Assembly (NCBI GenBank): GCA_903935095.1
Contig: CAIZQH010000021.1
Coordinates: forward strand, 475,765-539,764
Direction: 5' to 3'
DNA: 64,000 nt
DNA from: an uncultured Flavobacteriales bacterium
GTDB taxonomy: Bacteria; Bacteroidota; Bacteroidia; Flavobacteriales_D; Crocinitomicaceae
Shown here: in pieces, positions 18,110-27,153 of the stretch
Position numbering within the stretch: position 1 is the first letter of the stretch
Layout of the letters: each line of letters begins with the position of its first letter
Notes under the pieces: generated by a model
Seen by the model: the letters and a program-made list of their open reading frames with translations, nothing else
What the model was told of the DNA's origin: nothing
Databases searched by the model: none
Program-made: the position numbers and the translations under genes

Positions 18110-19111
18110 ATGGCATCTGACAATTTCGTTGATTACGTAAAAATCCACTTAACCTCTGGTAACGGAGGTGGAGGTTCAACACACTTTCGCCGTGAGAAAT
18201 ACATACCAAAAGGTGGTCCTGATGGAGGAGATGGTGGACGTGGTGGACACATCTATTTGCGTGGAAATAAGCAACTGTGGACTTTACTTCACTTGAAATT
18301 CCATAAACACGTGAAGGCCGGACACGGTGCTCATGGTGCTGGAAACTTGAAAACAGGTTCCCAAGGGGAGGATAAATACATCGATGTTCCACTCGGTACG
18401 CTTGCGAAGGATGGTGAAACCGGTGAAGTACTTTTCGAAATTACACAGGACGGAGAACAAGTAATCATTCAACCAGGTGGAAAAGGTGGAATGGGGAATA
18501 ATAATTTTAAATCCCCTACCAATCAAACGCCGCGTTATGCGCAGCCAGGTGAATCCGGATTAGAAGGTTGGAAGATTCTCGAAATGAAACTTTTGGCGGA
18601 TGTTGGTTTGGTTGGATTCCCAAATGCTGGAAAAAGTACCTTGCTTTCTGTGGTAACAGAAGCTAAACCTGAAATCGGTGATTATGCATTTACCACCTTG
18701 CGTCCAAACTTAGGAATTGTTTCCTACCGTGATCATCGTTCGTTTGTTATGGCTGATATTCCTGGGATCATCGAAGGAGCACATACAGGAAAAGGCCTCG
18801 GACTTCGTTTCCTACGTCACATTGAGCGAAATTCGTTATTGCTTTTCATGATTCCGGTGGATAGTGATGACATTAAAAAAGAGTATAATGTCCTCTTGAA
18901 CGAATTAAAACAATACAATCCAGAGTTATTACACAAAGAACGATTGTTGGCGATTACGAAAAGTGACATGCTAGATGACGAATTAATTGGACAAATGAAA
19001 AAGGACATTCCGAATATTCCATACGTATTCATTTCATCTGTCGCTCAAAAAGGAATCGTTGAACTCAAGGATTTGATTTGGAAGCACTTAACAAATGATC
19101 TCCCAGCTTAA
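18110..19111 (+). CDS. obgE: Obg-family GTPase
   Basis: Essential ribosome-associated GTPase (CgtA/Obg) acting in large-subunit assembly and stress control. 333 residues. N-terminal glycine-rich Obg fold ([33 protein letters not shown]) at about 1-157. G domain with G1 GFPNAGKST (about 167-175), switch region [12 protein letters not shown]3 [10 protein letters not shown] and G4-like TKSD. The variable C-terminal OCT domain is absent, as often in this phylum. Ends inside the start of the PAP2 gene (17-nt overlap). Confidence 0.95.
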   Translation: MASDNFVDYVKIHLTSGNGGGGSTHFRREKYIPKGGPDGGDGGRGGHIYLRGNKQLWTLLHLKFHKHVKAGHGAHGAGNLKTGSQGEDKYIDVPLGTLAKDGETGEVLFEITQDGEQVIIQPGGKGGMGNNNFKSPTNQTPRYAQPGESGLEGWKILEMKLLADVGLVGFPNAGKSTLLSVVTEAKPEIGDYAFTTLRPNLGIVSYRDHRSFVMADIPGIIEGAHTGKGLGLRFLRHIERNSLLLFMIPVDSDDIKKEYNVLLNELKQYNPELLHKERLLAITKSDMLDDELIGQMKKDIPNIPYVFISSVAQKGIVELKDLIWKHLTNDLPA

Positions 19112-19682
19112 TTCGTGGGATGAACAAGTGGTGTTGTGGGTGAATGCACACCACAATGCAATGCTCGATCAACTCATGTGGGGACTTTCTTCCAAATGGT
19201 TGATTTTACCCATTTTGATGGGACTCATCTTTCTTTTGCTTTCACAGCAAAAATCATGGAAGGAAATTGGCATGTTCCTGCTTTTCGGAACCTTTATGAT
19301 CATTTTGTGTGATGTGATTTCAACGCAACTTTTCAAAGAAGTTTTTCATCGTTTTCGTCCTTCACACAATGTTCGAATCGCGGAGCAACTTCATTATCAT
19401 TTGTTTTCTGATGGATCTCCCTATCTAGGTGGAAAGTACGGATTCGTTTCTTCCCATGCCGCAAATTTTGCTGGATTCGCCGTTTTCTTTTGGCCTTTCT
19501 TTGTTAAATCATGGATGAAAGCAATGATCCTTGCCATCGTTTGGTTGGTCATCTACAGCCGCATGTATTTGGGCGTACATTACTTCACGGATGTGTTTGT
19601 CGGTGCGTTCCTCGGAATGAGTATTGCATACGGAATGCGTCGCTTTGTTTTGTCACGTTTTGTTAAAATCAAGGAAGGATGA
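19095..19682 (+). CDS. PAP2-family membrane phosphatase
   Basis: 195 residues with five or six membrane helices. The three PAP2 motifs are visible in divergent form: [12 protein letters not shown] (KxxxxxxRP) at about 76-87, [13 protein letters not shown] (PSGH-like, here SSHA) at about 115-127, and [17 protein letters not shown] (SRxxxxxHxxxD) at about 156-172. The family removes phosphate from undecaprenyl or phosphatidylglycerol phosphates at the membrane face; this member could recycle undecaprenyl-PP or act on PGP. Start overlaps the obgE end by 17 nt, and its stop overlaps the crcB start by 4 nt. Confidence 0.88.
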   Translation: MISQLNSWDEQVVLWVNAHHNAMLDQLMWGLSSKWLILPILMGLIFLLLSQQKSWKEIGMFLLFGTFMIILCDVISTQLFKEVFHRFRPSHNVRIAEQLHYHLFSDGSPYLGGKYGFVSSHAANFAGFAVFFWPFFVKSWMKAMILAIVWLVIYSRMYLGVHYFTDVFVGAFLGMSIAYGMRRFVLSRFVKIKEG

Positions 19683-20035
19683 ATTGGATATTGGTTTTTA
19701 TTGGCGGTGGACTCGGGTCCTTAGCGCGTTTTGGTATGGGCAAAGCACTGCCATACAAACAGGGATTTCCATGGGCTACGTTCTGGAGTAATTTGCTAGC
19801 ATGCGTGATTTTTGCCTTGGTACTGTACTTCAGCGCGAAAATCGCCAAAACAGATTGGCTTCATCCCTTATTACTTGCCGGATTCTGTGGTGGATTCAGT
19901 ACGTTTAGTACTTTTTCCTATGAGAATTTTCTCTTACTTTCCAACGGACAATACAGCATCTTCGCACTGAATGTGCTTGTGTCTATATTAGCTGGCATCG
20001 CTGTTTTCGCGTTGGTGTTGCGTTTAAATTCGTAA
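19679..20035 (+). CDS. crcB: Fluoride ion channel CrcB/Fluc
   Basis: 118-residue four-helix membrane protein that exports fluoride. Signature GGFSTFSTFSYEN at about 81-93 forms the fluoride pore; the N-terminal GGGLGSLARFGMG (about 9-21) is also typical. Translation is probably coupled to the PAP2 gene by the ATGA overlap at 19679-19682. No fluoride riboswitch could fit, since the upstream sequence is coding. A degenerate copy of its 3' 228 bp occurs 1.6 kb downstream. Confidence 0.93.
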   Translation: MNWILVFIGGGLGSLARFGMGKALPYKQGFPWATFWSNLLACVIFALVLYFSAKIAKTDWLHPLLLAGFCGGFSTFSTFSYENFLLLSNGQYSIFALNVLVSILAGIAVFALVLRLNS

Positions 20036-20186
20036 CTTAGGAATAAGCTCGTTCAGACTAAAAGTTGAAAATTTTGTTTCAAGAAAATACACTCGTCCAC
20101 TTCTTTTACCTTCACCATTTACCTCATCCAATTTACTTTCAATGGAATAATTCGTATTTTCGTTACGATAAACAGTGGAAACCTCT

Positions 20187-20429
20187 ATGATTGCGATGTT
20201 AGGAAAGATTCGAAATGTACTTTTAGTTGTTGTCCTTTTGTCCAATATGGCTTTTGGACAATATAACCTAGTTCCAAATCCAAGTTTTGCGATTTGTACA
20301 ATAGATATAATTGGTCAAATTGATAATCCATTATCATCTGTAAATGTTATATTTCCTTTATGTAACAATCCACACACTTCAAGTCCAGACTATCTTAATC
20401 CTGTTTTTTTTCACGCTTTTTTATTTTGA
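20187..20429 (+). pseudogene. Truncated exported outer-membrane-protein N-terminus
   Basis: About 80 residues: a convincing signal peptide (VLLVVVLLSNMAFGQ) followed by NLVPNPSF, the standard opening of many Bacteroidota OmpA-family or cell-surface proteins, and SSPDYLNP, which resembles the TPDYFN motif those proteins carry about 40 residues later. The reading frame then stops at 20427-20429 while the family normally continues for several hundred residues. The stop overlaps the TTG start of the next gene (TTGA). I read this as a 5' remnant cut off when the acyltransferase gene arrived or when DNA was deleted. It could still make a short secreted peptide. ATG 20196 is an alternative start. 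Confidence 0.55.
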
Positions 20430-21502
20430 ATTCCACTAACAGAATTTATGGTTTGGATTTGATGCGGGCGATAGCGATTCTTCTTGTAGTCATTGGTCAT
20501 GGTTCGTCCATAGCTGGAGATTTATTCCATGCCATTCCAAGTATCCCGTTCATAGATGGTGTTGATTTGTTTTTCGTGTTAAGTGGATTCTTAATTGGAG
20601 GGATTTTAATTGCTAAAATCGAGGAGAGTGATAGAATAAATCTTAAGTTAATTTTTACTTTTTTAAAAAGAAGATGGTACCGAACATTACCGAATTATTA
20701 TCTTTTTTTAAGCGTGAATATCCTGCTCGTTTATTTCAAGATTATTCAAGGTAATATTGAAGAATTTTCATGGAAGTTTTTAGTATTCATGCAAAATTTT
20801 AGCTTTGGTTTTGTCGATTTCTTTTGGGAAAGTTGGTCCTTGTCGGTTGAAGAATGGTTTTATGTTTTCTTGCCCATTATAATACTTGTTTTTAGTTTTT
20901 TTTTCACAAAAAGGAATGCGATTTTGTTTACTATCATAACAATGATTCTCGCTCCAATTGTTTACCGAATTTTAATTTCGGATATGATTGTGGATGACTT
21001 CTGGTTTGATGTAAACTTTAGAAAAGTTGTGCTCTCGCGAATGGACACATTGATTTATGGTGTACTTGCAGCGTATTTTAAGTTTTACCACACTGCTTTT
21101 TTTGTCAAATATCGAAACGTTATGTTTGTATTAGGGTTCGTTTTTATTTACTTTAACATCTATCTACCGAAACAATCCAATGGTTTTTATTCCAAGACAT
21201 TCTCTTTTACCTTGACTTCAATTGGTGTAGCTCTACTTTTATCAAAAATGGATAGTATTAAAAATTATCAACGTCCATTCATTGGGAAGTTGGTTACGAA
21301 AATATCATTGATTTCTTATTCGATGTATTTGGTGAATTTAGCACTCGTTTCTCAAGTAATTATGAAGAATTTTCCACCTGAAAACAAACTTCAAAATGCA
21401 CTTTGGTATCTTGGTTTTTGGTTTTTTACGATTATAATTTCTCATTTGATTTATACGTATTTCGAGAAACCAATTATGAACTTGAGGGAAAAGAATCTGT
21501 AA
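20426..21502 (+). CDS. Acyltransferase 3 family (OafA/YrhL-like) membrane protein
   Basis: 358 residues with about ten hydrophobic helices. The family signature is at the N-terminus: RIYGLDLMRAIAILLVVIGHG, with the catalytic His at about residue 25, followed by FIDGVDLFFVLSGFLIGGIL (about 43-62) and FWESWSLSVEEWFYVFLP. These inner-membrane enzymes O-acylate surface polysaccharides, lipids or antibiotics. The start is TTG at 20426: the only upstream codons before a stop lack ATG, and the next ATG (20462) lies inside the signature. The gene is visibly more AT-rich than its neighbours and sits between two copies of crcB 3' sequence, suggesting recent acquisition. Confidence 0.85.
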   Translation: MNSTNRIYGLDLMRAIAILLVVIGHGSSIAGDLFHAIPSIPFIDGVDLFFVLSGFLIGGILIAKIEESDRINLKLIFTFLKRRWYRTLPNYYLFLSVNILLVYFKIIQGNIEEFSWKFLVFMQNFSFGFVDFFWESWSLSVEEWFYVFLPIIILVFSFFFTKRNAILFTIITMILAPIVYRILISDMIVDDFWFDVNFRKVVLSRMDTLIYGVLAAYFKFYHTAFFVKYRNVMFVLGFVFIYFNIYLPKQSNGFYSKTFSFTLTSIGVALLLSKMDSIKNYQRPFIGKLVTKISLISYSMYLVNLALVSQVIMKNFPPENKLQNALWYLGFWFFTIIISHLIYTYFEKPIMNLREKNL

Positions 21503-21604
21503 TTTTAATATTTCGATACTCTTTTAAAATGAAGCACTAATTTTTGATGAATGCTAAATCAATAATATTAGTATAGAAATTAATTCCATCAAGTCAATAT
21601 TTTC

Positions 21605-21826
21605 ATTTTTGCCATGACGCTGTACTTCAATTCGAAAATCGCCAAGACAGATTGGCTTCATCCCTTATTACTTACCTGATTCTGTGGTGGTTTCAGCACG
21701 TTTACTACGTTTTCCGAAGTAAATTTCCGCTTACTTTCCAACGGTCAATTGGGCATCTTCGTACTCAATGTGCATGTCTTTAGTAGCCTTTATTGTTGTT
21801 TTCTGGAAGTGCGCTTAAACCCGTAA
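21605..21826 (+). pseudogene. crcB: Decayed second copy of the crcB 3' end
   Basis: This stretch aligns over its whole length with 19808-20035 of intact crcB, including a 27-bp exact match (19850-19876 with 21647-21673). Translated, it reads MTLYFNSKIAKTDWLHPLLLT, then a TGA stop (where crcB has Gly), then FCGGFSTFTTFSEVNF and further CrcB-like sequence to a stop at the same place. The copy is 222 bp against 228. It has no 5' half. The last 12 bases lie within the convergent SDR gene, including its stop codon. Confidence 0.85.
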
Positions 21827-22519
21827 GGTCGATAATCCGCCGTCGATGCCAATGATTTGACCAGTCACCCAAGAAGCTTTTTCGGAGAGTAAAAATGCAG
21901 CGTATGATGCCATGTCCGCTACTGTTCCCACACGTTTCATCGGATGACGCAATCCATTTGCTTCTTTCTTCTGATCGGAATTCAAGAGGTTATGTGCCAA
22001 TGGAGTATCGGTAAGCGATGGAGCAATGCAATTCACGCGAATGCTCGGCGCTAATTCTGCTGCTAGGGATTTTGTGAGTCCTTCCAACGCGGCTTTCGAA
22101 ACGGAAACCTGTGTGTGGAAATTCAATCCTTGACTCGCGGCAATGGAACTAAAAAGTAAAATAGATGGAGTGGATCCCGCTTTTAGTCTTGAAATGTTTC
22201 CTTGAATGCATTTAATGGCACCCAAAACTTGAAAGTCAAAGTCGTCTTTGAATTGTGTAGGGGAAATGCGTGCGAAGGGCTTCAATGAAATGGCCCCCGG
22301 ACAATAAACGATTCCGTCTAAACGTTCGGGAAGAAAGGCAAAGTCCAGGGACTCAGAACGGACATCCAACTGCTGGTAATGGATTACGGCCGGAAGATCT
22401 GCCTGTTCTTTCGTGAAATATGTTCCAAATACTTGATGTCCTTCGGCGTGCAATGTAAGCGCTAGTTCCAGTCCGATTCCAGACGATGCCCCAACGATGA
22501 AATAGTTTTTTGTTTCCAT
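21815..22519 (-). CDS. Short-chain dehydrogenase/reductase
   Basis: 234-residue Rossmann-fold oxidoreductase. NAD(P)-binding GASSGIGLELA (about 9-19), the CPGA stretch in place of NNAG (about 73-76), catalytic Ser in LLFSSIAA (about 120-127). At the usual YxxxK position it reads VSVSKAALEGL, with the catalytic Tyr apparently replaced by Val or Ser, while the Lys is kept. C-terminal GQIIGIDGGLST is typical of classical SDRs. Substrate unknown. The missing Tyr makes ordinary SDR catalysis uncertain. The 3' end overlaps the crcB remnant. Confidence 0.85.
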   Translation of the reverse strand: METKNYFIVGASSGIGLELALTLHAEGHQVFGTYFTKEQADLPAVIHYQQLDVRSESLDFAFLPERLDGIVYCPGAISLKPFARISPTQFKDDFDFQVLGAIKCIQGNISRLKAGSTPSILLFSSIAASQGLNFHTQVSVSKAALEGLTKSLAAELAPSIRVNCIAPSLTDTPLAHNLLNSDQKKEANGLRHPMKRVGTVADMASYAAFLLSEKASWVTGQIIGIDGGLSTLRV

Positions 22520-22565
22520 GGAAGTGTAACAAGTTTCAAAAGAAATGGTTCTTCTATTTGCGGAT

Positions 22566-22573
22566 TAATTTTG
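22566..22573 (+). promoter_or_regulatory. TAATTTTG -7 box of the SIMPL-domain gene
   Basis: TAATTTTG at 22566-22573 covers the first in-frame ATG (22571), so translation more likely begins at ATG 22604, 30 nt after the box. Confidence 0.45.
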
Positions 22574-22603
22574 AATGCATACATTTATCTAAACTTTTTA
22601 CGC

Positions 22604-23344
22604 ATGAACTTCTTAAAAACACACGCAGCAACCATCATGATCTCTTTTGCGGTGATCGTAACAGGATATATTTTAGGACATTCTTACCTATCCAAAGGAA
22701 AACCAGATCCTGTGATTAGTGTGACTGGATTAGGGGAGCAGTCCTTTGACTCGGATTTAATTGTTTGGCGGGCGAATTTTTCCCGTAACAACATGGAATT
22801 GAAGCAAGCGTATGCGGATTTGAATAATGACGTGAAACGCGTGAAGTCTTATTTGATGTCCAAAGGAATCTCGGAAGATGAAATCGTTTTCGAAGCAGCG
22901 GATATCCAAAAGATGTTCCACACGGAATACGACGGCGATGGAAATGAAATTGGATCGTATTTCACAGGATACAACTTGACACAGAGTTTAAAAGTCCGTT
23001 CCAAAAAAGTGGATACGGTGGAGAAAACTTCCCGTGAAGTATCGCAGTTAATCGATGCAGGTATTGAGTTGAATTCCAATGCTCCCGAATATTACTACAC
23101 GAAGTTAGCTGAGTTGAAAATCAAAATGATCGAAGAAGCAACGAAGGATGCCTACAACCGAGCGCAAAAAATCGCTGAAAACGCAGGTGGTACACTTGGT
23201 GGCCTGAAAACAGCAGATATGGGTGTGTTCCAAATTACGGCAGAAAATTCTTCTGAGGATTATTCGTGGGGTGGAAGTTTTAATACATCCTCTCGCCGCA
23301 AAACCGCGAACATCACGATGCGTTTGGAATATAAAATCGACTAA
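22604..23344 (+). CDS. SIMPL-domain (DUF541) protein
   Basis: 246 residues from ATG 22604 (MNFLKTHAATIMISF). One N-terminal membrane anchor or signal segment (about 8-28), then the SIMPL fold: VISVTGLGEQSFDSDLIVWRANFSR, a helical part with DLNNDVKRVKSYLMSKGISEDEI, and the C-terminal TANITMRLEYKID. Family members are periplasmic or surface proteins of unclear role, some implicated in oxidative-stress tolerance. The last four bases overlap the convergent amidohydrolase gene. Confidence 0.85.
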   Translation: MNFLKTHAATIMISFAVIVTGYILGHSYLSKGKPDPVISVTGLGEQSFDSDLIVWRANFSRNNMELKQAYADLNNDVKRVKSYLMSKGISEDEIVFEAADIQKMFHTEYDGDGNEIGSYFTGYNLTQSLKVRSKKVDTVEKTSREVSQLIDAGIELNSNAPEYYYTKLAELKIKMIEEATKDAYNRAQKIAENAGGTLGGLKTADMGVFQITAENSSEDYSWGGSFNTSSRRKTANITMRLEYKID

Positions 23345-24348
23345 AGAAACAGCGATTTATCTAAATTCAACCATTCCAAGGTAGAATTGGAAAAGATGTT
23401 TTCTTTGTCCTGATCGGACAAATCACTTTCTTCGATGAATTTCCCGATTTCCAAATCACCTAGAGGGAACGGATAATCAGATCCTAAACAAACACGTTTC
23501 GACCCTTGCATCTTCAAGATGTACTTCAAAGCATCGATGTCGTGTGTGATGCAATCTACCCAGAATTTACCGACGTAATCACGCGGATTCACTTCATTGT
23601 CAATCGCCACTAAATCGGGACGACAATTGAAACCATGTTCGATGCGACCTAGCGTTGGAAGAAAAGATCCACCGGCATGAGAAAAACACACGCGTAGGTT
23701 TGGTAAACGTTCCAAAACACCACCAAAAATCATCGAGCAAGCAGCGCGAGACGTTTCTGCAGGCATTCCCACTAACCAAGGTAGCCAGTACTTTTTCATG
23801 CTGTCAAATCCCATCATTTGCCAAGGGTGAATCATCACCGCCATTCCAAGGCGTTCGCAGGCTTCGAAAATCGGAAAGAAGCGTTCTTCACTTAAATTTT
23901 CGTCGTTGATGTTCGATCCAATTTGAATACCGACATGTCCGATTGCTTTGGCACGTTCCAATTCTTTGATGGCCAATTCGGTGTCCTGCATCGGAATCGT
24001 TGCCAGTCCAACGTAGTTCTTCGGGTATTTCGAAACCAATTCAGCGATGTGGTCATTCAAATACTCGGACAATTCTAATCCGTGTTTCGGTTCTGCCCAA
24101 TAAGAGAAAAGCACCGGAATCGTACAAACCACTTGTGTTTGAGTCTGAAATTTTTCGTATTCTCCCAAACGTAAGTCTTCGTCCCAGCAATTTTCTTTGA
24201 TGCGTCTAAAAAACTGTCCACCCTGCATCATGTCTGCACTTCGGTCCTCATTGTGATTCAAGTAAATGAATTTCCCGTAGCCAAATTTCTCTGTCCAATT
24301 CGGTAAATTCTTCGGAATAATATGAGAGTGCATGTCGATTTTCAGCAT
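23341..24348 (-). CDS. ACMSD-like amidohydrolase (aminocarboxymuconate-semialdehyde decarboxylase)
   Basis: 335 residues of the metal-dependent amidohydrolase fold. N-terminal zinc motif HSH (His7, His9) in IDMHSHIIPKNLPNW, then EKFGYGKF, FFRRIKENCWD and the CFSHAGGSFLPTLGRI segment with a further metal-site His, plus LGSDYPFPLGD near the end with the last Asp ligand. The pattern is close to ACMSD, the non-oxidative decarboxylase of the kynurenine tryptophan-degradation route. No other kynurenine genes are in the window, so the pathway assignment rests on family resemblance. Related decarboxylases act on resorcylates. Confidence 0.85.
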   Translation of the reverse strand: MLKIDMHSHIIPKNLPNWTEKFGYGKFIYLNHNEDRSADMMQGGQFFRRIKENCWDEDLRLGEYEKFQTQTQVVCTIPVLFSYWAEPKHGLELSEYLNDHIAELVSKYPKNYVGLATIPMQDTELAIKELERAKAIGHVGIQIGSNINDENLSEERFFPIFEACERLGMAVMIHPWQMMGFDSMKKYWLPWLVGMPAETSRAACSMIFGGVLERLPNLRVCFSHAGGSFLPTLGRIEHGFNCRPDLVAIDNEVNPRDYVGKFWVDCITHDIDALKYILKMQGSKRVCLGSDYPFPLGDLEIGKFIEESDLSDQDKENIFSNSTLEWLNLDKSLFL

Positions 24349-24391
24349 AGGTCAGATTTTGGTAACGAAGATAAGGAAAATGTAATTAGGA

Positions 24392-24886
24392 CTAAAGTGG
24401 CTCTTCAACTTTCAATTCCATGATGTAATCATCCATGAAAAAGCCATGGCCAATATCAAATTTCTCTTCTCTTCGAATGGTGAATCCCAATTTGTCATAA
24501 AAGAACTTCGCTGTATTGTCGCGATTCACTTGAAGGAAAATGTAGGAACAACGTTTTGCTTTAGCGCGTTCAATGGCTTTGTCCATCAATTTTTTACCAG
24601 CACCAAGTCCTTGGGAAGTTTGGAGAACATACACTTTGTTGACCTTTAATTCGTCGCCTGCTTGTTCAATCGCAAGAAAACCAATGTCCGTGGAATCCTT
24701 TTTCAGAATGTAAAATTCATGTCCGGCTTTTAGTTGTTTACTGAGTGTTTCTTTGGAATACATCCAATTCAACATGAAGTCCATTTGTTCTTTGGTGATG
24801 ATGTCGGAGTAGGTGTGAGGCCAAATCTCACGCGCCAAAGATTCTAGAATGGGTAATTCGATTTCCGTAGCGAGACGAATGTCCAT
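24392..24886 (-). CDS. GNAT-family N-acetyltransferase
   Basis: 164 residues with a single GNAT domain. The acetyl-CoA pyrophosphate-binding loop is QTSQGLGAGKKLMDKAIERAK (about 90-110), preceded by the strand LKVNKVYVL and followed by IFLQVNRDNTAKFFYDKLGF. It transfers acetyl from acetyl-CoA to an amine; the acceptor is unknown. Its start is one base from the end of the T9SS peptidase gene (24886/24887) on the same strand, suggesting co-transcription. Confidence 0.88.
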   Translation of the reverse strand: MDIRLATEIELPILESLAREIWPHTYSDIITKEQMDFMLNWMYSKETLSKQLKAGHEFYILKKDSTDIGFLAIEQAGDELKVNKVYVLQTSQGLGAGKKLMDKAIERAKAKRCSYIFLQVNRDNTAKFFYDKLGFTIRREEKFDIGHGFFMDDYIMELKVEEPL

Positions 24887-27067
24887 TTATTGCTTGATAA
24901 AACGTTCTTGCTGTACTTTTCCTGCGATGATCAATCGAATGAAGTAGGTTCCTGCTGGAAGGTCTGAAACATAGACTTTTCCATCGTAGATGTTCTTTTC
25001 GTAGATACTTCCTTCCATATCGATGATATCTGCCGTTTTGGGAAGTTCAACAATCGTGAAATGCAATTCGTTCATCACAGGATTTGGATACACATTCCAA
25101 TCTATTTCGTGCGGTACTTTTTCAAATCCTAAGGTTTGTAATGCGAGTTTAACTGCTGCGTAAGCATTGATTTTACCTGCTCCCCATTTTGGACTTCCTT
25201 CAGCTGGAATGACACCCGTTAAATTGTCTTGTCGAGCTGTCAACATAATGATTTCTTTCACTTGTCTTGCAGATAAATACGGATTCGCTTCTAAGATTAA
25301 CGCAGAAACACCTGCAACCATAGGTGAAGCCATCGAAGTTCCGGACAATTTTGCAAAGTGGTACGTTTTGTTGTTGAAAGTTACATTTCCCACGGAGGTA
25401 AATGTGGCATCGGTAAAAGAAGACATCGCTGAAATAACAGCTACACCTGGTGCAGCAATATCTGGTTTCATTTGTCCGTCATAACGTGGACCAACAGAAG
25501 AGAAAGAAGCTATTCCACCACCGATTGGATTCCCACTTCCACTTAAATACTGAGAAGAGTAAGCAGCGACACTGATCACATCATCAGAACACGATGGTTC
25601 GCTAATTCCATTTTGGTTGTCCCCGGAAATCGATCCACCGTTTGACAAAGAAAAGGGCATTCCCCAATTTCCAACGTCATTGGAAAGTTCCGTCACGTTC
25701 CAATAATGAACGGTTCCCGTTTCTGCTTTCGATTTTAGTAATACACGTAGAGCTGTGTTGGTGTTCTTGACACGTAAACGCATCTGTGGTCGTCCATTCA
25801 AAGGATGAGCCGCATCCGCGGTAATGTTAAACCATATGGTGTCAACGCCAGTGACTAAAAACGAATCAATGTAATTGCTAACCGTTGCTGTGCTATAAAA
25901 TGGACTTTCAACCAGGGTAGTTCCAGCATTATTGGTTATGATTAAACCATTCTCAAAAGAATTCCCTGCTTCTCCCCATGCATGAACACTTTGTCCCCAC
26001 ATGTTTGCATTCGAAGAGTAGGAATAAAACTCAATGCGCGATTTGAATTGATCTTGATTAAAGGATTTTTTGATGTGAAAATTGACATTCCCGTTGTTCC
26101 CTCCGGAATTAGCGAAGACAACTCCTAAATCTGTATATGCAGTAATAGCTTGACTTAAAATGGACGTTCCATCCAGTGTTCCGAAATGGTAAAGTCCCCA
26201 GGACATGTTAATGACCAAACGTTTTCCGTCTGTCTGCGCTTTTTGATACATCCATTCCCATGCGTCTAGCACAGCAGCTTCATCTACCAGAAATGTTACG
26301 AATAAAAAATTTGCGTCGTATGCTACGCCTTTGTACGGAGTTCCTGCTCCACCGCCGCCTGCGATACAAGAAACGTGTGTTCCATGCGTCGCAAAGGAGT
26401 AAATATTAGATGTATCACTTCCCGCGGCAAGCAATTCACCTTGTGTTGTATATTCTGTGCCATAAGCAAATCCTTGCGGGTGTGGTCCACTTGTTTTGTA
26501 TTGATCCCAAGCAGCAACGATACGCGTTTGTAACATGGCTGTGTCGTAAAATACGGGTGATGTATAGTCAAATCCCCAGTCCGTTACGCCTATGTACACA
26601 TCCTTACCTGAGTAGCCTTGAGGAAGTCCAATTCCTTGATGGACACTATCAGCATGCATATCAACGATGGCTTTATCTAACGAATTGTGAATTTTAGAGG
26701 CGATTTCTAAGTAACTCAAGCCTTGGATATTCACTAGTTGATTGGTTTTATTCAATGGAACTTTAATGCTCACCAAATTTGAGATAGGGGTACCTACAAT
26801 AAATCCCCTTTTTATTAATTCAGAACGATTAAATCCTTCTGAAACCTTTCCAAGAAAGGATAAATAGTAACTTCCGTTAATCTGGTAAATGGGATAACGT
26901 GCCAAAAGATCTGAATGAACAACGCCTTTTCCCACCATTAATTGATGGTGAATCGTTGCTAAGTCCACTCGGTTACTTGCACTCATTTTGACCTGTCCAT
27001 GCAACAGAAATCCACTGAGGAGAAAGGTGCATAACAACAAGATATGGTGCTTGGAGAAGTTCATCAT
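24887..27067 (-). CDS. Secreted subtilisin-like (S8) serine protease with T9SS sorting domain
   Basis: 726 residues from ATG 27067 (MMNFSKHHILLL). Signal peptide ends near LLHGQ. The catalytic triad is present: Asp in YIGVTDWGFDYTS, His in THGTHVSCIAGG, and Ser in LSGTSMASPMVAG. A large insert lies between His and Ser (PA/beta-rich, with SKAETGTVHYW). The C-terminal sorting domain has VYPNPVMNELHFTIVELP and LPAGTYFIRLIIAGKVQQERFIKQ. Secreted to the surface or medium through T9SS. The longer frame from 27136 is rejected because a TATATTTG box lies at 27071-27078, only three bases before the ATG. Confidence 0.92.
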   Translation of the reverse strand: MMNFSKHHILLLCTFLLSGFLLHGQVKMSASNRVDLATIHHQLMVGKGVVHSDLLARYPIYQINGSYYLSFLGKVSEGFNRSELIKRGFIVGTPISNLVSIKVPLNKTNQLVNIQGLSYLEIASKIHNSLDKAIVDMHADSVHQGIGLPQGYSGKDVYIGVTDWGFDYTSPVFYDTAMLQTRIVAAWDQYKTSGPHPQGFAYGTEYTTQGELLAAGSDTSNIYSFATHGTHVSCIAGGGGAGTPYKGVAYDANFLFVTFLVDEAAVLDAWEWMYQKAQTDGKRLVINMSWGLYHFGTLDGTSILSQAITAYTDLGVVFANSGGNNGNVNFHIKKSFNQDQFKSRIEFYSYSSNANMWGQSVHAWGEAGNSFENGLIITNNAGTTLVESPFYSTATVSNYIDSFLVTGVDTIWFNITADAAHPLNGRPQMRLRVKNTNTALRVLLKSKAETGTVHYWNVTELSNDVGNWGMPFSLSNGGSISGDNQNGISEPSCSDDVISVAAYSSQYLSGSGNPIGGGIASFSSVGPRYDGQMKPDIAAPGVAVISAMSSFTDATFTSVGNVTFNNKTYHFAKLSGTSMASPMVAGVSALILEANPYLSARQVKEIIMLTARQDNLTGVIPAEGSPKWGAGKINAYAAVKLALQTLGFEKVPHEIDWNVYPNPVMNELHFTIVELPKTADIIDMEGSIYEKNIYDGKVYVSDLPAGTYFIRLIIAGKVQQERFIKQ

Positions 27068-27070
27068 TCC

Positions 27071-27078
27071 CAAATATA
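27071..27078 (-). promoter_or_regulatory. TATATTTG -7 box before the S8 protease
   Basis: Plus strand CAAATATA at 27071-27078. Three bases separate it from the ATG at 27067, which predicts a leaderless message or initiation at the second of the two tandem ATGs. Confidence 0.5.
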
Positions 27079-27153
27079 TGTAAAATAAGGGACGTAAAGG
27101 ACTAAAAAACCCAATAAAACAAAGCTTTTTATCCACGTGACAATGTGAATAAG

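Noticed and set aside
19600..19680. Possible fluoride riboswitch before crcB
   Set aside because: The region is coding for the PAP2 phosphatase and overlaps crcB by 4 nt, so no aptamer leader exists.
20024..20245. Minus-strand ORF of 73 aa in the crcB-acyltransferase gap
   Set aside because: No recognisable motif or promoter, and it overlaps the signal peptide ORF.
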